A stretch of DNA of 35,422 nt from DASZVN01 sp035547055 (GTDB lineage Bacteria > Pseudomonadota > Alphaproteobacteria > Rhizobiales > Methylopilaceae), in NCBI GenBank assembly GCA_035547055.1, contig DASZVN010000012.1, forward strand, positions 1-35,422, read 5' to 3'. Shown here in pieces: positions 15,756-25,932 of this stretch. The stretch's first letter is position 1. Each line of letters opens with the position of its first letter. A program made the translations under genes and the position numbers. The notes under the pieces were generated by a model, which had not been told where the DNA came from, ran no database searches, and was given only the letters and a program-made list of their open reading frames with translations.

Positions 15756-16661
15756 TTAGATGCCAGGGGAAGGCCCTTCGGCAAGCGGCCCCGCCGGGCC
15801 GGCCGGCGATCGCTCGGCAACCGTGTGAAAACGGGCGCGGAGCCGCGTCGCCACCGGGCCCGGCCGGCCGTCGCCGACCGGCGCGCCGTCGATCCGGATC
15901 ACCGGCATCACCAGCGTCGTCGCCGCGGTGAGGAAGGCTTCGCGCGCCGCCCTGGCCTCGGCGACGCTGAAAGGCCGCTCGACCACGCTCAGCCCCTCCG
16001 CGCGGGCGACGTCCATCAGCGTGAGGCGGGTGACGCCGCCGAGAATGTGATGGTCGGCCCGCCGCGTCACCAGCTCGCCGGCCGGGGTGACGATCCAGGC
16101 GTTGGTCGAGGCGCCTTCGGTGACGAAGCCGTCGACGTCGACGAACCACGCCTCGCGTGCGCCGGCCTCCCGTGCGGCCTGCTTGGCGAGCACGTTGGCG
16201 GTGAGCGCGGTGGTCTTGATGTCGACCCGGCCCCAGCGGATTTCCGGCACGGTCACGACCGACACGCCGGCGACGGCCGAGGCCTCGCCCCTCGCAACGT
16301 CGAGGCTCTTCGCCGTGACGACGAGCGAGGGCTTCACCGGCGGATCGGGAAAGGCGTGGTCGCGGGGCGCGACGCCGCGGGTGACCTGGAGATAGACCAT
16401 GCCGTCCCGCACCCGATTGCGCCGGATGGTCTCACGCAGCACCACCGCGAGCGCGGCGTCGCTCATCGGCGGCGCGATGCGAAGCTCTCCGAGCGAACGG
16501 TGCAGCCGCGCGAGATGGCGGGTCGCGTCGATCAAGGCGCCGCCGCGGATCTCGCAGACCTCGTAGACGCCGTCGGCGAGCTGGTAGCCGCGATCCTCGA
16601 TATGGACCATCGCCTGCCCATGCGGAAGGTAGCGGCCGTTGACATAGGCGATGCGGCTCAC
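15756..16661 (-). CDS. dat: D-amino-acid aminotransferase (class IV PLP aminotransferase)
   Basis: A fold-type IV PLP enzyme of 301 residues that interconverts D-amino acids and 2-oxo acids, supplying D-Ala or D-Glu. YVNGRYLPHGQAMVHIEDRG and YQLADGVYEV mark the N-terminus. The PLP lysine is Lys149 in GRVDIKTTALTANVLAKQAA, and EGASTNAWIV is the class IV signature. The GTG at 16661 gives MSRIAYVNG, and GGAG lies eight bases upstream; an ATG at 16700 would add 13 residues. It lies 25 bp after the MOSC gene and precedes hfq, a common position in Rhizobiales. Confidence 0.88.
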   Translation of the reverse strand: MSRIAYVNGRYLPHGQAMVHIEDRGYQLADGVYEVCEIRGGALIDATRHLARLHRSLGELRIAPPMSDAALAVVLRETIRRNRVRDGMVYLQVTRGVAPRDHAFPDPPVKPSLVVTAKSLDVARGEASAVAGVSVVTVPEIRWGRVDIKTTALTANVLAKQAAREAGAREAWFVDVDGFVTEGASTNAWIVTPAGELVTRRADHHILGGVTRLTLMDVARAEGLSVVERPFSVAEARAAREAFLTAATTLVMPVIRIDGAPVGDGRPGPVATRLRARFHTVAERSPAGPAGPLAEGPSPGI

Positions 16662-16686
16662 CGGGTGGCTCCGAAAAGGCGATGTA

Positions 16687-17238
16687 TCATACCGGCCCAA
16701 GCGGCAGATGCGGCAGCGGAGCGGACGTCGTCACGATGGCGTCACCGGGACGTACCGCCCCGCCGACCACGACGACCGCCATGACACCGGCTTTTCGTAC
16801 CAGATGGCCGGCGGCGTCACGATCAAGCACCGCGGCCAACAGGCCGGGCTGAAAGCGATCCAGTTGGACGCACGGATTGCGAAGGCCCGTCACCTCGATC
16901 ACAGCCGTGCCTCCAAGCCGCAGCCGAGTCCCGCATGCAAGCCCGAGCAGATCCATTCCGCGCGTGGTGACGTTTTCGCCCATGTCGCCCGGCTGGACTA
17001 CGAAGCCTTTGCCGTTCAACTCGTCGAGCAGTTCGGCGTGAACGAGATGAACCTGGCGGAGATTGGGCGCGGACGGATTGCGCCGCACACGAGAGAGATG
17101 CTGAACCGTTGCGCCAAGATGCGCATCGCCGTCGACGCCCAGCCCGGCAATCAGATTGATCGCTTCAGCCGGAGGTTTGCTGAACGTATGATCCGGATTG
17201 CGGCCGACGCAGATCACCCTGGGCGACGAGGCATTCAT
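16687..17238 (-). CDS. MOSC domain-containing protein
   Basis: A 183-residue protein made of one MOSC domain, the molybdenum-cofactor sulfurase C-terminal fold thought to carry sulfur or cofactor. Diagnostic parts are GLGVDGDAHLGATVQHLSRV, NLRQVHLVHAELLDEL, PGDMGENVTTRGMDL and TGLRNPCVQLDRFQPGL, where the Cys of RNPC is the likely sulfur carrier. It starts 10 bp after ntrX stops and ends 25 bp before dat begins, so it is embedded in the ntrYX transcript. YiiM-like MOSC proteins reduce N-hydroxylated substrates, but a role here is unknown. Confidence 0.85.
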   Translation of the reverse strand: MNASSPRVICVGRNPDHTFSKPPAEAINLIAGLGVDGDAHLGATVQHLSRVRRNPSAPNLRQVHLVHAELLDELNGKGFVVQPGDMGENVTTRGMDLLGLACGTRLRLGGTAVIEVTGLRNPCVQLDRFQPGLLAAVLDRDAAGHLVRKAGVMAVVVVGGAVRPGDAIVTTSAPLPHLPLGPV

Positions 17239-17248
17239 CCGCGTCGGC

Positions 17249-18616
17249 TCAATCGATGCCCAGGGCCTTCAGCTTGCGGTGCAAGGCCGAGCGCTCCATG
17301 CCGATGAACTCGGCCGTGCGCGAGACGTTGCCGCTGAAGCGGCTGATCTGGGCGACGAGATATTGCCGCTCGAAGATCTCGCGGGCCTCGCGGAGCGGCA
17401 GGCCCATCAGGTGCTCGCCGCCGGAGCCGTTCGGCGTCACCGGCACCATCGCGCCGATCTCGGAGGGCAGCATGTCGGCGGTGACCACCGCCTCGGGGTC
17501 GCCGCCGGTCAGGATCATCAGCCGCTCGACGTTGTTGCGGAGCTGGCGGACGTTGCCGGGCCAGTCGTGCGACTGCAGCACCGCCATGGCGTCGGCGCCG
17601 ATGGCCCGCTTCGGCAGGCCGGTCTGGATCGAGATCTGGTCGAGGAAATGCTCGATCAGCTCGGGGATGTCCTCGCGCCGCTCGGACAGGCTCGGCACCC
17701 GGATCGGAACCACCGCGAGGCGGTGATAGAGGTCGTCGCGAAAGCGGCCCTCGGCGATCTCGACCTGGAGGTCGCGGCTGGTCGAGGACAGCACGCGGAC
17801 ATCGACATGGACCCGCGCGGCGCCGCCGACGCGGGTGAAGTTCTGGTCGATCAGCACGCGCAGGATCTTCGACTGGGTATCGCGCGGCATCTCCGCGACC
17901 TCGTCGATGTAGAGCGTGCCGCCGTGGGCCTCCTCCAGGGCGCCGGTGATGCGGCTCCGTCCCTCGCCGCCCTCGACCCCGAACAGCGCCATCTCCATCC
18001 GGTCCGGCGTGATGGTCGCCGCATTGAGCGCGACGAACGGGCTTTCCGCGCGGCCCGAGAGCGCGTGGATGGTGCGCGCCACCAGCTCCTTGCCGGCGCC
18101 GGGCGCCCCGGTGATGACGACGCGGCTGTTCGCCGGCGCGACCCGCTCGACCGCGGAGCGGAGCTGGTTCATCACGCTCGAGTGGCCGACGAGGCGGCTG
18201 GCATGGCCGCCGCGCTCGCGGAGCTCCCTGACCTCGCGCTTCAGGCGCGAGGCTTCGAGCGCGCGGCTCGCCACCAGCACGAGGCGGTCGGCCTTGAACG
18301 GCTTCTCGATGAAGTCGTAGGCGCCCTTCTTGATCGCCGCGACCGCGGTCTCGACATTGCCGTGGCCGGAGATCATCACCACCGGCAGGTCGGGGTGCTG
18401 GCTCTTCACCACGTCGAGGATCTGCAGGCCGTCGAGCCGGCTGCCCTGGAGCCAGATGTCGAGGAAGACGAGATGCGGCCGCCGCTCGTCGATCTGGGCC
18501 AGCGCCTCGTCGCTGTTGCGGGCGACGCGGGCGCGATAGCCCTCGTCCTCCAGGATGCCGGCGACCAACTCGCGGATGTCCGCCTCGTCGTCGACGATGA
18601 GAATATCGGACGCCAT
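17249..18616 (-). CDS. ntrX: Response regulator NtrX
   Basis: A 455-residue response regulator, partner of NtrY. The receiver domain has Asp9-Asp10 and phospho-acceptor Asp53 (VFLDIWLQGS). The AAA+ domain has Walker A GAPGAGKE (170-177) and Walker B GGTLYIDEVAEMPRD. The C-terminal Fis-type helix-turn-helix is FSGNVSRTAEFIGMERSALH. The loop where sigma-54 activators carry GAFTGA reads VEGGEGRSRITGALEEAHGG, so it is unlikely to activate sigma-54 RNA polymerase. This absence is known for alphaproteobacterial NtrX. It starts two bases after ntrY ends. Confidence 0.95.
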   Translation of the reverse strand: MASDILIVDDEADIRELVAGILEDEGYRARVARNSDEALAQIDERRPHLVFLDIWLQGSRLDGLQILDVVKSQHPDLPVVMISGHGNVETAVAAIKKGAYDFIEKPFKADRLVLVASRALEASRLKREVRELRERGGHASRLVGHSSVMNQLRSAVERVAPANSRVVITGAPGAGKELVARTIHALSGRAESPFVALNAATITPDRMEMALFGVEGGEGRSRITGALEEAHGGTLYIDEVAEMPRDTQSKILRVLIDQNFTRVGGAARVHVDVRVLSSTSRDLQVEIAEGRFRDDLYHRLAVVPIRVPSLSERREDIPELIEHFLDQISIQTGLPKRAIGADAMAVLQSHDWPGNVRQLRNNVERLMILTGGDPEAVVTADMLPSEIGAMVPVTPNGSGGEHLMGLPLREAREIFERQYLVAQISRFSGNVSRTAEFIGMERSALHRKLKALGID

Positions 18617-18618
18617 TC

Positions 18619-20865
18619 CTATTGCTCGCTGTTTTCGATGGCGGGCGCCGGCGCCGCGGCGCCGGCGAGGGAGAACCACAGGCGCACCAGGGCGCCGCGC
18701 CCGCCATTGGCGACGGCGGGCGAATCCAGAAGCTCGATGCCGCCGCCGTGCTCCTCGGCGATCTTGGCGACGATGGCGAGGCCGAGGCCGGTGCCCTTCT
18801 CGCGGGTGGTGACGTAGGGCTCGAGCAGGCGGCTTCTGTGCTCGGCAGGCAGGCCGATGCCGTTGTCGACGACATCGACCACCGCATGCGCCGCGGTGCC
18901 GGACAGGGTGATCGCGATGCGCCCGCCGCCGCCGCTTTCGCCGACGGCCGCGCGCACCGACTCCGCTGCATTCTTCACGACGTTGGTCAGCGCGCGGGAG
19001 ATCAGCCGGCGGTCGAAGCGGGCGACGATCGGCACGGCCGGCGCCTGGTAGTCGATCGCGATGTCGGGATAGCCGTCGCGCATCATGATCGCGACCTCGG
19101 CCACCGCGGCGCCGAGGTCCTCCGGCTCCATCACCGGCTTCGGCATCCGCGCGAAGGAGGAGAACTCGTCGACCATGCGCTTGATGTCGTCGACCTGGCG
19201 CACGATCGTGTTGGTGCACTGGTCGAACACCTCGCGGTCCTCGATCTGGCGGCCGTATTTGCGGCGGATGCGCTCGGCCGAGAGCTGGATCGGGGTCAGC
19301 GGGTTCTTGATCTCGTGCGCGATCCTGCGGGCGACGTCGGCCCAGGCTGCGGTGCGCTGGGCGCTGACGAGATCGCTGATATCGTCGAAGGTCACGATGG
19401 CGCCCGCCTCGGGCCCGCCCGACGGCTCGGCGGCGAGGCGCGCGCTCAGCGTCCGCTCGCGGGCGCCGCGGCGCACGACGACGGTGCGTTGCACGGGACG
19501 CAGCGCGCCCCGGGAATCGGCAAACAGCTCCGCGAATTCGGGCACCGCATCGCTGAGCGGCCGGCCGAGCAGCTCGGCCTCGCTCGCCGCCAGCAGCGCT
19601 TCGGCGGTGCGGTTCAGCAGGGTGATGCGGCCCTCGGCATCGAGCCCGACGACCCCGGCGCTGACGCCCGACAGCACCGCCTCGGTGAAGCGGCGGCGGC
19701 GGTCGATCTGCTCGCTGGCGTCCAGGAGTGCGTTCCGTTGGGTGCGGAGCTGCGCGGTCATGCGGTTGAAGGTCTCCGACAGGCCGCCGAGATCGCTGCC
19801 GCGCTCGCCGACCGGAACCTGGACGTAGAGGTTGCCGACGGTGACCTGGTCGGCCGCGGCGATCAGGCGCCGGAGCGGCGCGACCAGGCCGCTCGCGAAG
19901 GCGAGGCCGAGCCAGATCGCCGCCAGCAGGAGAGTCAGCGCGATCACGAAATACATCAGGCCGAACGCCACCTGCACGCCGAAGCGGCGCTGCGCCAGGA
20001 CCGAGTATTCGTTGGCCGCCTCCTCGGTGTTGCGGAGATATTGCGTCGCCTTGGGATCGACCGGGCGCGTCACGAACAGCCACAGGTCGTCGTAGTTGGA
20101 GAGCTTGAAGACCGCGCCGATGAGGTTCTGCGCCCCCGGGGAGAGGATCGCCGGCTCGTCGGCGTGGGCCAGGTCGAAGGCGCCGGGCGGCGGCGGCGGC
20201 ACCGAGACCGGAGGGCCGACCGCGACCTGCTCCGCGATCTTGCCGTTCGAGTGGACCAGCCAGGCGGTGGTCATGCCACGCACGGTCGCCTGCATGGTCA
20301 GGAAATCGTGGAAGCCGGCGCGGTCGCTCTCGAACAGCGGCCGCTCGCGGTTCACGTCGTTGGCCATCGCCAGGATTTCGGCGTGGATCGAGCGGGCCTG
20401 GTCGTTGAGATAGGCGCGGGCGACGATGACGGCGTTGGTGAGGACGGTGTGGGCGCGGGTCGAGAACCATTCGTCGAGACCGCGGTCGATGGTGATCGTG
20501 GCCATGGTGGCGAGCGCGAGCGCGGGCGCCGCCGCGACCAGGCCGAACAGGCGCACCACCCGGCTGTGCAGCTCGGCACCGGGCTGGCCGGTCTTGCGGG
20601 CGCGGCGGATGCGCCGCAGCTCGCGGACGATCAGGACGAGAAGGAGAAGAGCGAAGGCTGCGTTGATCCCGAGCGCCGTCACCACCGCGCGGTGGGTCGG
20701 CTCGATCGGGGTGAAGCCGGCCAGCACCAGGAAGGTCGCGAGCGAGGAGACGACGGCAAGGCCGAGCGCCGCCGGACCGAGGCCGCCGGTCCCGAGGGTG
20801 CGGCGCGCCGAGGTCCCGGCCTCGCCGTCCGCCCGTCTCATGATGCCGAGGCGCCGCGATGCCAT
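18619..20865 (-). CDS. ntrY: Membrane sensor histidine kinase NtrY
   Basis: A 748-residue inner-membrane kinase. Hydrophobic segments lie near residues 31-50, 62-82, 103-122 and 298-322, with a periplasmic sensing region (about 123-297) between the last two. HAMP follows (323-380), then a PAS domain (395-500) and the HisKA/HATPase core. The phospho-accepting His is His517 in RRIAHEIKNPLTPIQLSAER. The ATP-binding boxes are NVVKNAAESV, VVDNGIGLP and GTGLGLAIVAKIAEEHGG. GGAG six bases before the ATG at 20865 supports this start. NtrY/NtrX respond to nitrogen or redox state in related bacteria. Confidence 0.95.
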   Translation of the reverse strand: MASRRLGIMRRADGEAGTSARRTLGTGGLGPAALGLAVVSSLATFLVLAGFTPIEPTHRAVVTALGINAAFALLLLVLIVRELRRIRRARKTGQPGAELHSRVVRLFGLVAAAPALALATMATITIDRGLDEWFSTRAHTVLTNAVIVARAYLNDQARSIHAEILAMANDVNRERPLFESDRAGFHDFLTMQATVRGMTTAWLVHSNGKIAEQVAVGPPVSVPPPPPGAFDLAHADEPAILSPGAQNLIGAVFKLSNYDDLWLFVTRPVDPKATQYLRNTEEAANEYSVLAQRRFGVQVAFGLMYFVIALTLLLAAIWLGLAFASGLVAPLRRLIAAADQVTVGNLYVQVPVGERGSDLGGLSETFNRMTAQLRTQRNALLDASEQIDRRRRFTEAVLSGVSAGVVGLDAEGRITLLNRTAEALLAASEAELLGRPLSDAVPEFAELFADSRGALRPVQRTVVVRRGARERTLSARLAAEPSGGPEAGAIVTFDDISDLVSAQRTAAWADVARRIAHEIKNPLTPIQLSAERIRRKYGRQIEDREVFDQCTNTIVRQVDDIKRMVDEFSSFARMPKPVMEPEDLGAAVAEVAIMMRDGYPDIAIDYQAPAVPIVARFDRRLISRALTNVVKNAAESVRAAVGESGGGGRIAITLSGTAAHAVVDVVDNGIGLPAEHRSRLLEPYVTTREKGTGLGLAIVAKIAEEHGGGIELLDSPAVANGGRGALVRLWFSLAGAAAPAPAIENSEQ

Positions 20866-20927
20866 GGTGCTCCGGAAGGCTCGATTTCGATTCGAAAATC
20901 TTGGGAGTGATGCAGCGCCGGCACAGT

Positions 20928-20946
20928 GTTGTCGAATTGCGACAAC
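20928..20946. promoter_or_regulatory. Inverted repeat upstream of ntrY, possible operator
   Basis: GTTGTCG (20928-20934) and CGACAAC (20940-20946) form a perfect 7-bp inverted repeat with a 5-bp spacer, about 63 bp before the ntrY start. Its size and spacing suit a dimeric regulator site. No known consensus is matched, and no -24/-12 sigma-54 promoter could be fitted here. Confidence 0.35.
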
Positions 20947-20986
20947 TTCGCGGCACCGCTCGAATCGGCAGGGCAGGCAGCACCGA

Positions 20987-21018
20987 GGCGGGCATCGTCG
21001 GCGCTGCCGATGCCCGCC
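20987..21018 (-). terminator. Hairpin after ntrC, possible terminator or attenuator
   Basis: GGCGGGCATCG (20987-20997) and CGATGCCCGCC (21008-21018) form a perfect 11-bp stem with a 10-nt loop, 20 bp after the ntrC stop. No U-run follows, so it is not a standard intrinsic terminator. It may protect the ntrBC transcript end or partly separate ntrBC from ntrYX. Confidence 0.5.
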
Positions 21019-21037
21019 CTGCCGGGCACGCCAGGCT

Positions 21038-22477
<1,440 letters not shown>

Positions 22478-22488
22478 GGTCTCTGCCT

Positions 22489-23595
22489 CTAGTCGCCAGC
22501 CTCGACGCCGGTGTGGATGGGGAGGAGCACGCGGAAGATGGTGCGGTGGGGCTGCGACTCGCATTCGACCACGCCGCCGTGGTCGCCGACGATCTTGGCG
22601 ACCAGCGCGAGGCCGAGGCCGGAGCCCGAAATCTTGGTGGTGACGAAGGGGTCGAACAGGTGCGGCAGGAGGTCCGGGCTGACGCCGGGCCCGTTGTCGC
22701 GGATGCCGATCTCGAGCGGCAGCCCGACGCGGGCGCGGGCGCCCGGGACGGTCAGGCGCACGCCGGGGCGGAACGCGGTGGTGAGGTGGATCTCGCCGTC
22801 CGGCGCCTCGGCCAGCGCCTCCGCCGCGTTCTTGACGAGGTTGAGGAACACCTGGACGAGCTGGTCGCGGTTGGCGAGGACCGGCGGCAGCGAGGGGTCG
22901 TATTCCTCGATCAGCTTGATCCGGCTGGCGAAGCCGGACTGCGCCAGCCGCCGGACATGCTCGAGCACGACATGGATGTTGACCGGCTCGCGCTCGACCG
23001 GGCGCTCGTCGGTGAACACTTCCATGCGGTCGACCAGCTTCACGATGCGGTCGGTCTCGTCGCAGATGAGGCGCGTGAGCGCGCGGTCCTCGTCGCCGGC
23101 CGACTGCTCCAGGAGCTGGGCGGCGCCGCGGATGCCGGACAGCGGGTTCTTGATCTCGTGCGCCAGCATCGCGGCGAGCCCGGTGACCGAGCGGGCGGCG
23201 CTGCGGTGGGTGAGCTGGCGGTCCATCTTGTCGGCCATGCTGCGCTCCTGCAGCATGACGACGACGTAGCCCGGCCGGTCGGCCTCCGGCGCGACGTGGA
23301 TGTCGACGATGCGCTCGCCGCCGAGCCGCGGGGTGCCGAGGTCGACGCGATATTCGTTCATCGTCAGCCCGCGCCGGGCGGCCTGCTCGATCAGGCCGAG
23401 CACCGGCGAGCCGAACGGCACCAGCTCCGCCAGCGGACGCCGCAGGAGGAGCGCGGCGCCGAGATGGAAGAAGTCCTCCGCCGCCACGTTGGCGGCGGCG
23501 ATCCGGCCATCGGCATCGACCGAGAGCACCGGCAGCGGCAACGCGTTCAGCACCGCCTCGGCGCCGCGCTCCGCCCGCGTTTCGACCAGGCTCAT
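22489..23595 (-). CDS. ntrB: Nitrogen sensor kinase/phosphatase NtrB
   Basis: A soluble kinase of 368 residues that phosphorylates or dephosphorylates NtrC under control of PII proteins. The PAS domain occupies about residues 15-115. The phospho-accepting His is His146 in GLAAMLAHEIKNPLSGIRGA. The nucleotide-binding boxes are FLNLVKNAAEALAEAP, RDNGPGVSPDLLPHLFDPFV and GSGLGLALVAKIVGDHGG. No membrane segment is present, as expected. Its ATG overlaps the dusB stop by four bases, so dusB, ntrB and ntrC are one operon (the nifR3-ntrB-ntrC arrangement). Confidence 0.97.
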   Translation of the reverse strand: MSLVETRAERGAEAVLNALPLPVLSVDADGRIAAANVAAEDFFHLGAALLLRRPLAELVPFGSPVLGLIEQAARRGLTMNEYRVDLGTPRLGGERIVDIHVAPEADRPGYVVVMLQERSMADKMDRQLTHRSAARSVTGLAAMLAHEIKNPLSGIRGAAQLLEQSAGDEDRALTRLICDETDRIVKLVDRMEVFTDERPVEREPVNIHVVLEHVRRLAQSGFASRIKLIEEYDPSLPPVLANRDQLVQVFLNLVKNAAEALAEAPDGEIHLTTAFRPGVRLTVPGARARVGLPLEIGIRDNGPGVSPDLLPHLFDPFVTTKISGSGLGLALVAKIVGDHGGVVECESQPHRTIFRVLLPIHTGVEAGD

Positions 23596-24605
23596 GCCGC
23601 CGCCTCGACGGATTCGAGCGCATCGTGGGCGGCGACGAAGGCGGCGCGAGCCGAGGCGGCGTCATCCGCCGTCAGCACGCGGGTTCTCAGCGCCGCCGGC
23701 ACCCCCTGCCCTGCCGTCTCGGCGGCGGCATCGAGATACCAGCCGAGATGCTTGCGGGCATGGCGGACGCCCACGCCGTGACCGTAGAGCGACAGCAGGC
23801 CCTCGTAATGTTCGAGCGCGATCTCGCGCTGCGCGTCCAGCGGCGGCGCCAGCGGGGCACGACCGGTTGCCAGATGCGACGCCACCTGGCCCGGAAGCCA
23901 TGGCCGGCCCTGGGCACCGCGCCCCACCATCACCGCGTCGGCGCCGGAGACCGCGAGGAGCGCCGCGCCGTCCTCGGCCGCGATCACATCCCCGTTGGCG
24001 ACGAGCGGGATCGACACCGCGGCCTTGACCTCGGCGATCGCCGGCCAATCGGCCTGCCCCGAATAGAATTGTTGGCGGGTGCGCCCGTGCACCGTGACGA
24101 GGACGATGCCCGCCGCCTCGGCGCGGCGGGCCAGCTCCGGCGCGACGAAGGACTGCTCGTCCCACCCGAGGCGCATCTTCAGCGTCACCGGCACGCTCAC
24201 CGCGGCGATCGTCGCCTCGATCAGGCCGAGCGCGAGGTCGAGGTCCCGCATCAGCGCCGCGCCGGAGGCGCCGCCGACCACCTTCTTCGCCGGACAGCCC
24301 ATGTTGATGTCGATCACGTCGGCGCCGCTGGCCTCGGCCAGCCGTGCGGCCTCCGCCATCCAGCGCGGCGCGCGGCCGGCGAGCTGGACCACCCGAAGCG
24401 GCATCCCCTCGCCCTCCGCCCGGAGCCGGGATTCCTCGTCCCCCGCGGCGAATTCGCGCGACGCGACCATCTCCGACACCGCCCAGCCGGCGCCGAGCCT
24501 GACCGCGAGGCGGCGGAACACGACGTCGGTCACGCCCGACATCGGCGCCAGCGCAACGGGGTTCGGAACCCGATGGGGACCGATATGAAAAGGTTGATTG
24601 ACCAA
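23592..24605 (-). CDS. dusB: tRNA-dihydrouridine synthase DusB (NifR3 family)
   Basis: An FMN enzyme of 337 residues that reduces uridines in the tRNA D-loop. Hallmarks are VALAPMSGVTDVVFRR, DVIDINMGCPAKKVVGG (its Cys is the catalytic acid), TLKMRLGWDEQS, the FMN-phosphate region VANGDVIAAEDG and GADAVMVGRGAQGRPWL. The only start that covers the family N-terminus is TTG at 24605 (MVNQPFHIG), since an in-frame TAA lies two codons upstream and the next ATG falls inside APMSG. No strong ribosome site precedes it, suggesting low translation. It is the first gene of the ntrBC operon. Confidence 0.9.
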   Translation of the reverse strand: MVNQPFHIGPHRVPNPVALAPMSGVTDVVFRRLAVRLGAGWAVSEMVASREFAAGDEESRLRAEGEGMPLRVVQLAGRAPRWMAEAARLAEASGADVIDINMGCPAKKVVGGASGAALMRDLDLALGLIEATIAAVSVPVTLKMRLGWDEQSFVAPELARRAEAAGIVLVTVHGRTRQQFYSGQADWPAIAEVKAAVSIPLVANGDVIAAEDGAALLAVSGADAVMVGRGAQGRPWLPGQVASHLATGRAPLAPPLDAQREIALEHYEGLLSLYGHGVGVRHARKHLGWYLDAAAETAGQGVPAALRTRVLTADDAASARAAFVAAHDALESVEAAA

Positions 24606-24632
24606 GATTTAGGCACTTACGAATGTGCATAG

Positions 24633-24661
24633 ACAATAGGCAATCCTGCGCGATGCCGCAA
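24633..24661 (-). promoter_or_regulatory. Putative promoter of dusB-ntrBC
   Basis: On the minus strand TTGCGG (24661-24656) and TATTGT (24638-24633) are exactly 17 bp apart. Transcription would begin near 24626, about 20 bases before the TTG start of dusB. Each box matches consensus at about four of six positions, so the call is tentative. Confidence 0.35.
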
Positions 24662-24729
24662 GCGGGTTTGTGCAGTGCGGTCGCTCGCCTTGAATGCCAG
24701 CGCCGGCTATGAGGAAGCCCGGAGGCGAA

Positions 24730-25932
24730 ATGAGCGAATCTCGGGAACGCGCGCGGGTCGCGGCCGTCGTGGTGGCGGCGGGTCGCGGCGTCCGCGCCGG
24801 CGGCGGCCTGCCGAAGCAGTACCGCGCGCTCGCCGGCCGGCCGGTCCTCGCCCACGCGCTCGGTGCGCTCCTCGCCCATCCGGCCGTCGGCCGCGCGATC
24901 GCGGCGATCCATCCCGACGATCGCGCGCTCTACGACGCGGCGGCCTCCGGTGTGGACGGACTGTTGCCGCCGGTCTCGGGCGGCGCTACCCGGCAGCAAT
25001 CGGTCCATGCCGGACTGGAGGCACTGGCGGCCGAGCCGCCGGACCTCGTCCTGATCCACGACGCCGCGCGGCCTTTCGTGTCGGCGTCGCTCGTCGACCG
25101 CGCCATCGCCGCGCTCGACACGGCGCCGGCGGCCGTGCCGGCGCTCGCCGTCAGCGACACCGTGATCGCCGTCGATGCCGCCGCGCGGCGTACCGACGCG
25201 TTGCCGCGCGACCGTCTGCGCACGGTGCAGACGCCCCAGGCCTTCCGCTACGCCGACATCCTCGCGGCGCACCGCACCCTGGCCGCCGCCGGCCGGCACG
25301 ACCTCACCGACGACGGCGCGGTCGCGGCGGCGGCCGGCCTCACGGTCGCGACCTTTCCCGGAGATCCCGCCAACGTGAAGCTGACCACGCCTGACGACTT
25401 TGCCGCCGCCGAGGCACGGCTCGCCGATCGGCTGATCGACGTCCGCACCGGCACCGGCTTCGACGTCCACGCCTTCGGGCCGGGGGACCGCGTCATGCTG
25501 GGCGGCGTGGCGGTGCCGCATGGCTTCGGCCTCGTCGGCCACTCCGACGCCGACGTGGTGCTCCATGCCCTGACCGATGCGCTGTTCGGCGCGCTCGGCG
25601 AGGGCGACATCGGCAGCCACTTCCCACCGAGCGACCCGCAGTGGAAGGGCGCAGATTCGGAAGTGTTCCTGGCTTACGCGGTGGAACGGGTCGGCGCCCG
25701 CGGCGGCGTGATCGGCCATCTCGACGTGACGGTGATCGGCGAGGCGCCGAAGGTCGGCCCCCACCGCGAGGCGATCCGCGCCCGGATCGCCGGGATCGCG
25801 CGGGTCAGCCCCGACCGCGTGGGCGTCAAGGCGACCACGACCGAGCAGCTCGGCTTCGCCGGCCGCCGCGAGGGCCTCGCCGCGCTCGCGAGCGCAACCA
25901 TCCGCCTGCCGCTGGCATTGGAGCCGCGATGA
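24730..25932 (+). CDS. ispDF: Bifunctional IspD/IspF (MEP isoprenoid pathway)
   Basis: A fused enzyme of 400 residues. The IspD half (about 1-230) makes CDP-methylerythritol; AAVVVAAGRGVRAGGGLPKQ is its CTP-binding N-terminus and LIHDAARPFVS a core motif. The IspF half (about 238-400) forms the cyclodiphosphate; TGTGFDVHAF gives the Asp-x-His metal ligands, GHSDADVVLHALTDALFGAL and DIGSHFPPSDP are family blocks, and KATTTEQLGFAGRREGLAA is the end. Fusion is typical of Alphaproteobacteria. GGAGGCGAA precedes the ATG at 24730. It is divergent from dusB. Confidence 0.97.
   Translation: MSESRERARVAAVVVAAGRGVRAGGGLPKQYRALAGRPVLAHALGALLAHPAVGRAIAAIHPDDRALYDAAASGVDGLLPPVSGGATRQQSVHAGLEALAAEPPDLVLIHDAARPFVSASLVDRAIAALDTAPAAVPALAVSDTVIAVDAAARRTDALPRDRLRTVQTPQAFRYADILAAHRTLAAAGRHDLTDDGAVAAAAGLTVATFPGDPANVKLTTPDDFAAAEARLADRLIDVRTGTGFDVHAFGPGDRVMLGGVAVPHGFGLVGHSDADVVLHALTDALFGALGEGDIGSHFPPSDPQWKGADSEVFLAYAVERVGARGGVIGHLDVTVIGEAPKVGPHREAIRARIAGIARVSPDRVGVKATTTEQLGFAGRREGLAALASATIRLPLALEPR

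Noticed and set aside
20905..20960. Sigma-54 promoter for ntrY based on GGCAC at 20920-20924
   Set aside because: The GC of the -12 element is not at the required distance, and the orientation would be away from ntrY.
24600..24632. Small open frame from ATG 24630 (minus strand), MHIRKCLNLGQ, overlapping dusB
   Set aside because: It lies upstream of the predicted transcript start, has no ribosome site, and runs out of frame into dusB.
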